A stretch of DNA of 64,000 nt, taken from Elmis aenea. Lineage: Eukaryota > Arthropoda > Insecta > Coleoptera > Elmidae. The position numbers and the translations under genes were made by a program. Position 1 is the first letter of the stretch; every line of letters begins with the position of its first letter. The stretch is taken from assembly GCA_947652605.1 (NCBI GenBank), contig OX393576.1:55714966-55778965 (forward strand), read 5' to 3'. Positions 10,952 through 22,948 of the stretch are shown here, piece by piece. The notes under the pieces are model-generated. The model was not told the origin of the DNA. It was given only the letters and a program-made list of their open reading frames with translations, and did not search any database.

Positions 10952-11717
10952 AGGATCGAAAAAGTTTATGGAGATTATTTTTAGATATTTTTATGTAGAA
11001 TTTGATTACACTAAAAAAATTGTTACGCTCGCCGTTAAACAGTTATGACACAAATTTACCTTTTTTTAAATAGAAGCTATAGCTGCCTATGACTTTTTTA
11101 AATTCCTTATTTTTTCTCATTCTAAATATATAAGGGTTAACCTAATTATTATTAATAATACGTAAGTTACGAAGGTTTTGTAATTTGTTAGGATAAAAAT
11201 TATAAATGTTTGAAAATAAGAAAACAACAACATTGTCGGAATCAGCAGTTTTATAGTTTATTGTTGATTGATTATCCTATATTCAAATATTTATAATATT
11301 TATCACAACAACAAATTACAAAACCTTCTCAATTTTTACCACATGAGTGCTAGAAGGTTTTACACCTTGTTTTGTTTTTGTTTTCACAGCCTACTATAAT
11401 TTTCTTAAAAAAAAAAAAACTAAAAAACCTTCGTAACTTACATATTATTGAAAATAATTACATTATTATATATTTGGAATGAGAAAAAAAATAAGGAGTT
11501 TAAATAAGTCATAGCGAACTATAGCCTCCATTTAGAAAAATGTAAGTTTGTGTCATAACTTTATAACGACGAGCGCATAGAACATATACTAAATATAGAA
11601 TTGCCACTCTACGTAATATTTTGTTACCATTATGAACGCCATCTGGTGAGATCTGCTCCCGAATTTTATTTATATGCGGGAAATTTGAATATAATTAAAA
11701 ATACACCATTTGAATTT

Positions 11718-11830
11718 TAATGTAAATATTTTTATCAAGTAAAATTAAATAACTATTCATAGATTATGAAAAACGTTTTCATTATCTATGAAGAGTTATT
11801 TAATTTTACTTGATAAGAATATTTACATTA
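11718..11830. repeat. 113-bp palindrome, 50-bp arms
   Basis: The arm TAATGTAAATATTTTTATCA and on folds onto its complement ending at 11830 with about three mismatches and a very short loop near 11774. Likely an internal inverted repeat of the surrounding P-like element. Confidence 0.85.
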
Positions 11831-12439
11831 AATGAAATTGCAATAAATTAATGTTAGTTTAAAAAAAAGGCAAATAAAAAATAAATATAAATTTACTATC
11901 TACATTTACAACGTTTTATATTAACGGAATATGCCTCTTTCATGGTTTTACATATATTCATAATACTGTAGTACATAGCACTATAACATCGTTAACAAAT
12001 AACATAAAAAAGTAGCATATAATTAATTAATTAGTCATCATTATGCTGACTGATCATTTTAAATGGATAAAATCATAGTAAACATTTATTTTGTGTGGTT
12101 TACAATGTCGTCCTACATTTATTATAAATTGGTAATTGTTATTTTTACAGCACATTACATACTATTTTGACATTTTTATGCTAAAATGAGATAATAATGA
12201 TCTACAACGGATTATTAAGAAAATTATAAATGCTTTTTAAATATGAAAATGTATTTTGAGTACTTTATATTAAAAAAACACTATAACTATTTGACTTATT
12301 AACGAATACGCAACAACATTTATGCATTTATTATACAGCAAATATAAAAAAAAGCATTTATATACCCTCAAACATATAATAATAGATCATTGTTGACAAT
12401 GAGCAATTAAAATTAAAATTAAAAAGAAATCCAATGTAT

Positions 12440-12790
12440 TATGTATAACCAAAAAAAATGTAAAAAAAAAACACAAAGGTCTGAAGTATGTAATCCTTCA
12501 AACTCCACCTCCTTTATCCCATTTAGGCTTTACAATAATTTACCTCGGCTCATCACATTTAAAGCGGCACCAACACTTGTACTAAAGACCTGTGCACACG
12601 CTGATACCTTTATTTTCTTAATTTTGGACGGAAAATCATGAAACTCGTTTAATTTTGGCATTATTCTAAGCTTACCGAATTTGCAAATCCTAAAATGTCT
12701 GTTAACCATTGCTGGGTCTTTTCCTGTAATTTTAGGATTTGCAGTATTCACAACCCAATTATTGTTTTTTTCTGCACTGCTGCAGTTTAT
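12440..12790 (-). pseudogene. P-element (THAP9-like) transposase fragment
   Basis: The minus strand at 12751-12530 reads ITGKDPAMVNRHF, then MPKLNEF, then IKVSACAQVFSTSVGAALNV and MSRGKLL. The block K-(K/V)S-AQVFS-(S/T)V-AALN-M---LL is typical of P-element transposases and their THAP9-type relatives. Roughly 75 codons are open before a stop; the flanking frames decay. No THAP zinc finger was seen. The fragment lies inside an insertion with an 8-bp TSD, consistent with this assignment. Confidence 0.65.
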
Positions 12791-13388
12791 AATGAATGCA
12801 ACATTTTGTTTTCAAGAGTAATATGTTCTTAACTTTTAAAAATATTTTATATTACGCGGATGAAATTTTTACTTTTCACTTTATTTATAATAAATGACAG
12901 GTGACGCCCGGTATCTATTATCATTTTAAATTTAAATTTCCGCGCTACTGTACATTTGCTAACAAGAACGGGAATAACGTTATCGGCCATGGTTACCGGC
13001 TAGAAATAAAGATACTAGCACCACCTATTGAAATCTGCCCCGCTGTTTTAAGCAATAACAGTTGAGCCCATATGAGTGCTCAGGCCATGGACGAGCGTAT
13101 AAGTTGTTTTTTCTTTTTTAGTGTAATCGAATTCTACATAAAAATATCTAAAAATAATTTCAATAAATTTTTTCAATATTTACGACAACGGATAATGACA
13201 ATAATTATTAATATGACAAAAACTTTTTTTCTTATACTTAACTCAAAAACCAGAATTGATAGGATATTTTTGGAATGGTTCGGAGTTTATCTCAAAAAAC
13301 TGCACATTTTTGGTAATTTTACCGTTTTTCTATCTAGAATATTAAGCGAAATACCCATGCAATCTCATCGAATTTGGACCACCCTGTA

Positions 13389-15029
13389 CTTGCAAAAGAC
13401 GCCAATAAGCGCACTTTATATTTTATCAAACATTTATTTTACACAGTTATGTTTTTATTCCAAGATACAATAAAAATGATTATTATGAATAAACTTCACG
13501 TCAAAGTAACAGTATAAGTGACATTAGGCTGGGCAGTTGTCATAGCATAATTCCAAGGCAGTACAGATTTTTGTCAAAACGCGTTTTGTAATTGCTTAAT
13601 TTTTAGTTATTGAAAAACGAAAAAGTAATATTGATTACATTTATGGATACAGAATTTTTTTCTCTACAAAAAAACGTATTTGCACTTTTTTTCTAAAATA
13701 ATTAGGGGAGCAAGAATACGACTTTTAAAATTTTACCATTGAAATTGCTATGTTGCTTGATCCGAGTCTACACCCTGTATAGTATTACTTACAGAAATGC
13801 GATTGAAAAATGATGTAGTATGAAAGCTTGGATGGATTCTCTACACAAAATCTGTTGAAAGTTCCAAGAATCACGATTAAAGCTGAAATTTGATATTGCT
13901 TGTTAGAATTTTCCAATCGTAAGGTCTCAAGAGGGTGTAAAAAGAGTAGATACGATAAAGTAGCTTATAAGGCAACAAGAGAGTGTATATACAGTGTGAT
14001 CCAAGGAGAATGATCAAACGGATGTATTGTAACAAGTTATATACATTTAAATGTATGCTAAATGTCATTAATGCAACTACAACAATTCATGAAATTTTAA
14101 AGTTGATCCAGGGGTATTAAAAATCGTAAGAAATCCAACATACTTCTTCACTGTATTTTATAATGTGAGTTGCTTGTGCCTCCTATTGTCATCACCTATA
14201 CGTAGGTGAAAGTTTTCAAATATACTATTAAAATTTAAATCCTCATCCGAAAGGACGTTAAAATAGCTGGAACGATGAAGGGAGTTGTAACACGTATCCT
14301 GAAAATAGCTACAAGAGCCAACAAAAGTCTTTGTGTTTTGCATAGAGCCATAGACAAACACTAGTAACAAAAAAGTTCCTACATATTTGAAAACTATTTT
14401 GGTTGAAGCCGTTAAAATTATCAGCTACTTAATATCTCAACCACTTTAATTCAGATTATTTAATATTTTGTGCGATGAAAAGGATAGTGCACATAACGTA
14501 CTTTTATTACATACTAAAGGAAAAGTACTGTTGAAGCTTTTTGAACCATATGGTCACATAAATTAGGATAAGACATTATAGAAATTTTAAAAAAATAATA
14601 TTATGATAAGTCTTTCGTATCTGACATATATTTTTACAATGAAATTAGGCTATAATTAATTACGAGGAAAGAATATTGCCATTTTTAATTTAAGATTTAA
14701 AAAATTGCATATTTTAATATGAAGCTACAATTCTGATTTTTTAATGAATGCCTCTAGGTCATCTTTCGTTAGTGTTTTAGGCATCTTTCACTGCATTCAT
14801 ATTTGTTGTAAAGTTTACGTAATAGTTATTAGGCTAACGCTAACACAACAGTTACGTTATTGGACATTCGGGGTTCTAAAGAACCCCAATGTGTTATTAT
14901 GCGATTTAAGGTATTACTTGCATTTTCTTGAATATATTGGTTATAAATACCTATACTTGTTTGGTATGTATATATGATTTATGTCTACATTGGCAACTCT
15001 AGATTGTACCCATATTTAGAGGAATCACC
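13389..15029. other. Intergenic, nothing firm
   Basis: No gene recognised. An ACACCCTGTATAG end-like patch occurs at about 13770. An imperfect 27-bp palindrome around GGGGTTCTAAAGAACCCC lies at 14866-14892, upstream of the piggyBac fossil, and could be part of that element. Confidence 0.35.
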
Positions 15030-15765
15030 TACTTGACGATGGATGAACAACTATTGGGTTTTAGAGGACTTTTTTTTAGGCAATTTATGAAACGAAACCA
15101 TCTAACAATGGAATTAAATTTTTGTGGATTTGCGATGCAGAGAATGCCTTCGCTCTGAAAGGATAAATCTATCATGACCTAATATCTAAATGAAAAAATT
15201 CTGGGAGAAATGTAACAGACAATTTTTTTTACAAGCATACAAGCATTCCACTAGCAAAATATTTACTTGAAAACAGAATAACTGTAGTAGGAACAATGAG
15301 ACAGAATAAGAAGGAAATACCTCCTGAAATACTCCCAAACAAAAATCGAGTAATAAATTCTTTGGTGTATGGCTTCTCCGATAAACTAACATTAATGTCT
15401 TATGTACTGAAAATAATAAAGCAGTAATTCTACTTCCAACTATGCACAACCAACCTGCAAGTATCGAAGAAGCCAACAAAACAGAGATAATACATCATTT
15501 TAATGGACACAAGGGGGAGTAGATACCATGGACCATTTAGAGGCCAATTACAGTTGCAGACGTAAAACAAGAAGATGACCAGTAACACATTTTTTCAATA
15601 TGCTAGAAGTTGCAGCTTATATTCTCTGTGTAACAAATTACCCAGATTGGAATAATAAAGATAAAGCTCGCCGAAGATGATTTGTTATAGAATTAGGAAG
15701 AAAATTAGTTCACGGACACATACAAAATCGTGTACAGCATCCAGATTTCCAGGAAAGTTTTTAGC
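15030..15765 (+). pseudogene. piggyBac transposase fossil
   Basis: Plus-strand reading gives the C-terminal half of a piggyBac-family (DDE_Tnp_1_7) transposase in several frames. Near 15037: MDEQLLGFRG. Near 15115: KFLWICDAENAFAL. Near 15270: LENRITVVGTMRQNKKEIPP. Then YGFSDKLTLMSYV and AVILLPTMH, then FNGHKGGVDTMD (about 15502-15537; the GVDT/MD block carries a conserved acidic residue). Then CRRKTRR, FFNMLEVAAYI, and ARRR with FVIELGRKLV near 15720. Stops and frameshifts break it repeatedly. The fossil ends where hAT-end-like sequence starts (15777). No matching TTAA-flanked ends were located. Confidence 0.8.
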
Positions 15766-15776
15766 ATGGTTTAGAG

Positions 15777-15800
15777 CAGGGATGTCCAACCTTTTTGAGG
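15777..15800. mobile_element. hAT-type terminal repeat, one end
   Basis: CAGGGATGTCCAACCTTT with following GAGGCTGGGG is characteristic of the outer end of hAT transposons (CAGGG-TG-CCAA pattern). A partner end was not found before the RT fossil at 16.1 kb, so this is a truncated element. Confidence 0.5.
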
Positions 15801-16093
15801 CTGGGGACTACTTAAGCTACTTCAAAATTTTTGCGGGCTACTTAATCGCAGAAATCCCCCTTTCCTTCATGACATAAAAATACAAAACTTAAAAATAGGC
15901 ATTATAACCAAGAAAAATATATTCGTAATTCATGTGAGACTTGCTACTGTATATTTTCTAATAGTGTTTTAAAATCTGGTCCCTAACGAGATATTGCTTT
16001 TTTCAAGCAATCAATAAAATGCTTGTCTTTGTTTGGTTTTGATGATATAAAGCTGCGAAAATGCTATTTCGCAGAGGTATAAAGAAGCTGGAG

Positions 16094-16703
16094 GTCATGC
16101 GGCCGATTTACAACATCAAAACCAAATCATTAAGAGTACGAATGAATATAAATATCTTGGTGTTAGGATAAATAGTGACTGGCAACTGTAAACCTGAAAT
16201 ATCAAACAGAGATGGACAAAGACGAGCTGCCATACGAAAATTAAACTTCCTGTTGCGGAACAGAGTGTGACAAAAACGACAAAAAGCAAAATGTACAAAA
16301 TAATAATAGAGAGTATAACCCTATACGAGGCTGAACTATGGGTACCTAACTAATAAAAGAGAATAAAGTAAAATTAAAGCTCTGGAAATGGAGTACTGGA
16401 GGATATCCTGCGGTCTTACTAGACTTGACAGAGTACGTAACACGGACATTTGGGAAAAAATGGACGTACATAGGTACTACTACAATTGATATAATCACAC
16501 CAAAGAGATTAAAATGGTATGGCCATCTAAGACGGATGCCAGAAGATCGATTACCAGCACAAGTCTGGAAGTGGCGACCACGTATGACGGAAAAAAGGCC
16601 GGCCAAGAAAAAACTGAAAAAAGGGAGTGCAGGACAGAGGACTCGAGAACAAGATTTGCTCGACAGAAAAATATGGAGATTAGGATGTGACAAACGGTTT
16701 TGA
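16094..16703 (+). pseudogene. Non-LTR reverse transcriptase C-terminus (decayed)
   Basis: Successive plus-strand blocks read TNEYKYLGVRINSD (about 16138-16179), MYKIIIESITLYEAELW, ALEMEYWRIS with RVRNTDIWEKM, then RLKWYGHLRRMPEDRLPAQV and DRKIWRLGCDKRF ending at 16703. These are the thumb and C-terminal segments following the YADD domain in craniofacial-development-protein-2-like / RTE-type retroelement polymerases. Frameshifts and stops separate the blocks. A foldback element begins 22 bp after the end. Confidence 0.75.
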
Positions 16704-16724
16704 ACTGTAAAAAACTCGCAAATA

Positions 16725-18425
16725 TACAGGGTGTCCCCGTTATCACCGCGAATATTTTAAGTGGTGATAGAGGACCTTTTTCTAAGAAAAAATGTCAAGT
16801 AAAATTTTTTCCTAAAATCAAATGCTAAGCTGATATCAACACTTACTTGATTTTTTTACACTTCTGCATTTATAAGACTCTGTAGCCGAAAATATCAATT
16901 TTATCGTAAAATACCTCAAAGCTTTTTAATAGAACATGAAATTCTCTACCAAATTAGTTCTATTTATTTTTTGTGTACAGGCAATGGTTTGAGAGTTATA
17001 AAGCAGTTTGTACAAAAAAATGTAAAAAATTTACAAAATTTAATTGTTTCTTAGACTTTGCAACCGCCGTATCTTTAAAACGAAAGGTTGTACAAAAAAA
17101 CCGACGGCCCATTGCGGATAGCAAATTTTATGGGCTACAATTTTGATCAAGTGAAATTTTTTGAAAATCAAACCGATTTTCCGGAAAAGCTGACAATAAG
17201 GAATAGAGTGCAAAAACAAAATATCCTACAAATATTGTTTTGTATTTAAAAATGCTTTTAAAGAGAGTGCGATTACGTTATTGAAAATGATTGAGGTCAT
17301 TTTGAACACTTATTGAAGTAATTTTGTGGTTACATGTTAATTTTATTGCGTCCAGATGGATTTGCATTGTTTTGCATTTTATCGTTTTTTTTTTTCACCT
17401 TTTTCACTATTATAAACATTTCTATGATACATTTAGTTTTATTGAACAACATATTTACCGAAGTTGTAGTCCGTTAAATGCTTTATCCGCAATAGGCATC
17501 CATTTTGCTCTACGACGTTTCGTTAAAAAGATGCGGCGTTTTTAAAAAATTACATAACTTGTTTATATGCAATTTTACAATTTTTTGTTAAATTTGTTCG
17601 TTAGCTCCTTAAAAAAAATTATAAGGGGTGGTTTTCTGAAGAATTTTAAACTTTATAAAAAGCTTTGAAACTGATGAGATACATAATTTTATGAATGTTG
17701 CCGATGCTATGGCATTTTTAAATACAAAATATCATAATTACCGGGAGTTTTTTTTTTTCGAAAACGATAAAATGCAAAACAATGCAAATCCATTTGGACG
17801 CAATAAAATTAACATGTAACCACAAAATTACTTCAATAAGTGTTCAAAATTACCTCAATTATTTTCAATAACGTAATCGCACTCTCTTTAAAAGCATTTT
17901 TAAATACAAAACAATATTTGTAGGAAATTTTGTTTTTGCACTCTTATTCCTTATTTTCAGCTTTTCCAGAAAATCATTTTGATTTTCAAAAAATTTCACT
18001 GGATCAAAGTTGTAGCCCATAAAATTTGCTATCCGGAATGGGCCGTCGGTTTTTTTGTACAACCTTTCGTTTTAAAGATACAGCGGTTGCAAAGTCTAAG
18101 AAACAATTAAATTTTGTAAATTTTTTACATTTTTTTGTACAAACTGCTTTATATCTCTCAAACCATTGCCTGTAGACAAAAAATAAATAAAACTAATTTT
18201 GTAGAGAATTTCATGTTCTATTAAAAAGCTTTGAGGTATTTTACGATAAAATTGATATTTTTTGCTACAGAGTCTTATAAATGCAGAAGTGTAAAAAAAT
18301 CAAGTAAGTGTTGATATCAGCTTAGCATTTGATTTTAGGAAAAAAATTTACTTGAAATTTTTTCTTAGAAAAAGGTCCTCTATCACCACTTAAAATATTC
18401 GCGGTGATAACGGGGACACCCTGTA
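16725..18425. mobile_element. Foldback element, family B (1.7 kb)
   Basis: The ends read TATACAGGGTGTCCCCGTTA and its complement at 18425. Arms of about 665 bp (16725-17395 and 17757-18425) match at roughly 95% by eye around a central loop of about 360 bp. TA lies at both edges. The internal open frame at 17324-17545 lacks any recognised similarity. Confidence 0.9.
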
Positions 18426-19677
18426 TATAGCTACATATTATCAAGAAGCTAAAAATGAGTTTATCTTTTTCGCACATTTGATAGGATTCTAATATATGAC
18501 GTTATCTGTTGCTTGCCAAATACCATAATTTCCAATAGCTTTTAGATGGATGTCATTTTATAAAACTATAATTTCAATTTCTGATTTGAAACAAAAGTAG
18601 CATATCAATCAATTAACTTCAGTTTCATTTTTAAATAAAACTCAAATTTCAAACAAAGAGTTAAAACATCCATAAAAAATAATTTTAATTGACAATACAA
18701 AACTAAAACAGTTTTAAAATGGCGTTGAAAGCTTGTCGCTGTACAAATGTATCTAAAATATTTTATTACTTTAATAAAACGATGTATAGACATGCGTTTT
18801 ATTTTATCAAATATATTTGTAGCGGTACAAATTTAATACTAAAATTATAATATCATGCATCATACAATGCTCTAAATTTGAGATGATTATAAACTGATAA
18901 AGATGATGTTTATTAAAGTTGAAAGTTAACGAAAGGTAATAACTTAAAGTTTATCTAAATTTAATATTTGAAAATGATGAACACCTTTTAAGTTTAATTT
19001 GTGTTAAAATTGCCCATGAAAGTAATTTCATTTCTCAAAGCTTTGAGTGCAGCAGCTCTGGGACTTTGCATAAGTGTTCTGGGTTTTATTAAATATGCAC
19101 ATCGGTAAATTATACAACAGGCAAATGGCACAGTGAACTACATAGAAAGGTAAATATCGTACAATTTGTTGCCTTTGTACTAGGTTTAAGTTATAATAAA
19201 TATAATTAGCTACGAACAATTTACTTCATTTACTTTGTTAAACTGCGCGTGCGAAAACAAAATGGACGAAGGGGACAAAAAAATTCCCAATTAAGCGTTA
19301 AATACACTTTTCAAGGTAGCAATATAGGGTAGTGCCAAATAAAACATCAAACTGCATTAATTTAAGCTACAACTTTTTTCAACATTACATTAGTGTTGTG
19401 TAAGTCCAATTTTTAGAAAAAAAATCTGAAAACAAATAATTTACATATAATTTTGTGTGAATTTTTTATTTGTAGACAATTATTCTTTTACATGCTTTGT
19501 CCAATTGAAAATTCGTTAGTAAATGACATTATGTAATCATTTCCCGCAGTCTAATTAAACACTGGTTAAGCTAAAATGTAAAACCGCGCTATTATACAAA
19601 TTAATTCGTCATATGAGCAGTTAATTTTGAAAGTGGCATAGGTCACTTTTATGTAATTTTGAGATATTATTTGTCAG
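18426..19677. other. Intergenic, nothing recognised
   Basis: AT-rich; no gene or repeat pair recognised on either strand. Confidence 0.4.
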
Positions 19678-20416
19678 TACAGCGTGGCCTATTTTCGATG
19701 CCCATACAGGGTATCTCGGTTATTATCAGAGATAGAAAAAAACTATGTACGTAGTCTCGATTTCTTTTTTCGAGAGAAATCCATTGCCGCAAACAGATTT
19801 TTATATCTTTTTTAATTTTCGAAATATAACCAAAAACCGATTTTTGGCACTTTTCTAAAATTTTATCTCGCTTGAACGAAAAGATAGAGAAAAACTTTAA
19901 AGACATTTTTTGCATTGTTTTTGTCTTGATAAGATAGCGATGTTCAATTTTTTTTACTCATACAAATATTGATATATTACACCTAACTTTCTTATTTTAA
20001 ACGGCAACCATAGTTGGCTTTGATATAAATCGCAAGCTTACTTTTTACGCTTTTCAAAAATATATAATTTGTTTATGGTTGCCATTTAAAATAAGAAAGT
20101 TAGGTGTAGTATATCGATATTTATATGAGTAAAAAAATTGAATATCGCTATCTGATTAAGGACAAAAAAACAATGCCAAAAATGTCTTTAATGTTTTTTT
20201 CGTATCTATTCGTTTAAGCAAGATGTTTAACATTTTTGAAAAGTGCCAAAAATCGGTTTTTGGTTATATTTCGAAAATTAAAAAAGACATCAAAAATCTG
20301 TTTAGGGCAATGAATTTCTGTCGAAAAAAGAAATCGAGCCTACGTACATAGTTTTTTTCTATCTCTGATAATAACCGAGATACCCTGTATGGGCATCGAA
20401 AATAAGCCACCCTGTA
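19678..20416. mobile_element. Foldback element, family C (0.74 kb)
   Basis: It begins TACAGCGTGGCCTATTTTCG and ends with the complementary AATAAGCCACCCTGTA. The two arms (about 350 bp each) are around 90% alike and meet at a short loop near 20030-20065. An additional CCCATACAGGGTATCTCGG lies just inside each end, as in family A. Confidence 0.9.
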
Positions 20417-20748
20417 CATTGTGAAATATAAGTATAAGTAATTTATATAACGTATTTCATGGAAAAGTTTATTTATGTAATGAATCATTATCATTAATAG
20501 GAGCGACAGTCTTCCGAAAATTCACAGTATTACATTTTTAAAATAACTGTAGTATATTGGGGGTGTATAGTAAAATAATCCATCATTATGTCATTTTTAA
20601 AATAAATGTATTTTCACTTTTCTTTAACAATAAAATTTCTATTGACGAAAATAGTAATGATCATTAAGGAAATTGCTAGTAAAATGTTTAAAGGTAAAAA
20701 TACCATACATTTTTGTAATCGTAAACAGCTTTAACTCATTCTTTTTAA

Positions 20749-21338
20749 CCCTAGAATCCCAACTACGTCATTTTGACGTACACTCCAACACATATTCGTG
20801 ATCTCTTTCGCACGCTTGCTTAGATCGCCGTGACCATGCGAGCCAACTAGGTACATGCCCAGAGCTAACAGGAGACAGCAGTCTCGTTTTGATAAGTGCC
20901 GCCATTTTGTTGTTATCGCAATGTTCACGTCGTTATGACGTATGTTTGGGCTTAGTTAACTTTTGCACTTTTCGAATTTTCTGAATTATATTTGACTTAA
21001 CTGATTTATGTTTGATAAGAGTTGATTAGTTTTTCATAAAAAAATATAAATAGTTGATTTTTGTAAACAATTTGTAGTATATAAGAAAAAATTACAAGAT
21101 CTCAGTTTTCGTGCCATTTTTTGTATGTTTAATTAAAGTGAACATTTCAGAGTTTAAATAAACAATATTTTTTCTAAATTTCTGTTTTTTTATTTACATA
21201 GAAAGTATTTTACATAAATCATACAAAAAACTAGTATTTTCAGTAACGTTTATTTAGATAGAGCTCTTTTATAATTGTACGTCGTTTTGACGTATGATTG
21301 GGCTTTATAGCCTCAAAAATATGATTGGGCTTCTAGGG
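20749..21338. mobile_element. piggyBac-type MITE, TTAA flanked
   Basis: Flanking TTAA at 20745-20748 and 21339-21342 and the ends CCCTAGAA...TTCTAGGG match piggyBac termini. The terminal repeat is about 14 bp with one extra base on one side (CCCTAGAATCCCAA / CCCTAGAAGCCCAA). Palindromic motifs TACGTCATTTTGACGTA (20764), ACGTCGTTATGACGT (20927) and ACGTCGTTTTGACGT (21280) form subterminal repeats. No transposase frame. Confidence 0.9.
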
Positions 21339-21342
21339 TTAA

Positions 21343-22233
21343 AAAGTGACCTATGTCACTGTCAAGCGACTCACATAATACAAAAAAAAAACACAAACTT
21401 ACACAAAAACTTGTCAGCATAATGACATTATACAAGTCAATACATATTGAGATTAAACAATAGTATTTTATTTCTTGCTATTATATTTAAACAAAACCGG
21501 ATTGAAACAAAGGGTAATTTTAAGTAAAATTAAAATTATAATAAGTTAAATGTAATGATATGTATTTACTATTCAAGCATTATGAAAATGTTGTAAGGCC
21601 CAAAAACAAAAATATTGCTTAAGCGAATTCTCAAAAATAATATTTGCGTAATAAATTTACATTTATTTAAATTCATAGGGACATGGCCAAGTTTAATAGA
21701 CTTTAATCAGTAATTTTAAACTGATAAGAATGCAAACCGTTAAATATCTCGAAATAAAGAAGGATGAACAATTTTATAATAAACGATCCAAATTACATAA
21801 CAGCTTAGTTGTTTTTTTAATTGTATATGAATGCTTACACTTACAGGAATACATTGCTTGACATTCTGCTTTACAAAAACTTGAATTAATGATTATTGTT
21901 TTGGTAAATAAAATATTACAGTGTGATCAAAATTCGAGTTAAGATCCTATGACAAAGATGCTAAATTGTATGCTAATTATTCCTCCAAAGAAAAATTATA
22001 AACATATCGAACAGTGATTTAAAAAACCTGAAAAAACTTAAAAATTCAATGTTGAAACCGCATCTAACATTTGTGTTCGTAAAACTTTTTAAATGCATAA
22101 AAAACACTGACCACAACCACAACCATGCAAGCGAATGAGCCATTTTTATTTTGTCGTTTCCATAAAGCTCAAAATGCATTATTCAAACATTTTCAAAATT
22201 CCCGCGCCACGTGCACACGTTTACTCGCTTTTT
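21343..22233. other. Intergenic, nothing recognised
   Basis: AT-rich DNA with no gene-like frame. An open minus frame at 21973-22179 has no family likeness. Confidence 0.4.
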
Positions 22234-22897
22234 AGGTGCGTTCGGGACGCACGCTCCCAGATTGGAGTGGATTGGACAGGATTGGAGTAAGATTGTAATC
22301 ACGTGGTCTCAGAGCCTCCAAGAGTAAATCTTGCGCGTTCGGGACGTATAAGTGCAGAAAATCAGCGGATATTTCAAATATCAAGGTAACTTTACTATTT
22401 TGTTGTAGACCGGTCTAATCAGACATCATTGTAAGTAAAACAAGCAACAAATTGTATTGCTTCGAATTTGTTAGATTATTTGGTTATAAAATTGATGTAA
22501 AATGTCATGATATGAAACCATTTAACTTCCCAAAATTTTGTTTTAATAATAGGGAATTACATCGAAAGTTAATTACTGTTCACAAGAAATTGTTGTTAAC
22601 TAATGCAACAAAATAACACGAAGCCTGGATGTTAACTGTATCCTGTATCCTGTATCTTATTCTTATGCTGTACCTGGCAATTCAAAGAATTCAAACGCAG
22701 ACAATCCGTAATGCGCATGTCTTCTTTCGCAAGCTCAGCTTGCCCCAGCTTCAGAGGTGGTGCAAATTAGAGTAGATTTATTTACTCCACTTATGCAGTC
22801 CCGAACGCCCTTCGGAGCGATCTTTTTTACTCCAAAGTCGCGTCCCGAACGCTGTGGCGCAAATAAAGCAAAAAGAGCGTACGTCCCGAACGCACCT
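22234..22897. mobile_element. MITE with GTTCGGGACG repeats
   Basis: The ends AGGTGCGTTCGGGACG (22234) and CGTCCCGAACGCACCT (22897) are exact inverted repeats of 16 bp. GTTCGGGACG or its complement recurs just inside both ends (near 22330, 22802 and 22848), giving subterminal repeats. Length 664 bp, non-coding. A long target duplication is not evident, so the superfamily is open. Confidence 0.8.
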
Positions 22898-22934
22898 TTT
22901 ATCGACGCAATGATCTAGGTTGGTATACTGGTTG

Positions 22935-22948
22935 GTTGCCATGGCAAC
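22935..22948. promoter_or_regulatory. RFX X-box-like palindrome
   Basis: GTTGCCATGGCAAC fits the RFX consensus (GTNRCC, 0-3 bases, RGYAAC) exactly. No gene start is recognised nearby, so a regulatory role is only a possibility. Confidence 0.3.

Larger units (their letters stand above)
11576..13089 (-). mobile_element. P-element-like transposon fossil
   Basis: The 1.5-kb insertion is flanked by an 8-bp direct repeat GACGAGCG (11568-11575 and 13090-13097), fitting the P superfamily target duplication. Its ends begin CATAG and, inverted, CATGG, reminiscent of the CAT start of P-element termini, although longer terminal identity is lost. The interior encodes a P-transposase fragment on the minus strand, and a strong palindrome lies at 11718-11830. 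Confidence 0.7.
10952..13388. mobile_element. Foldback family A, copy 2, interrupted
   Basis: 10952-11575 contains one arm, the loop and most of the second arm. The second arm resumes at 13098 and ends GGACCACCCTGTA at 13388. The interruption (11576-13089) is a P-element-like insertion with an 8-bp target duplication. The left tip of the first arm is missing before about 10952. An open frame at 13072-13473 is produced by the repeat. Confidence 0.8.

Noticed and set aside
13072..13473. 133-codon plus-strand frame, longest in its area
   Set aside because: It is the second arm of foldback family A read in one direction; the same arm elsewhere is full of stops.
15186..15479. 97-codon minus-strand frame with hydrophobic segments, looks like a membrane protein
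   Set aside because: It is the antisense of the piggyBac transposase fossil.
16346..16746. Minus-strand frames opposite the RT fossil
   Set aside because: They are antisense of the retroelement sequence and have no own support.
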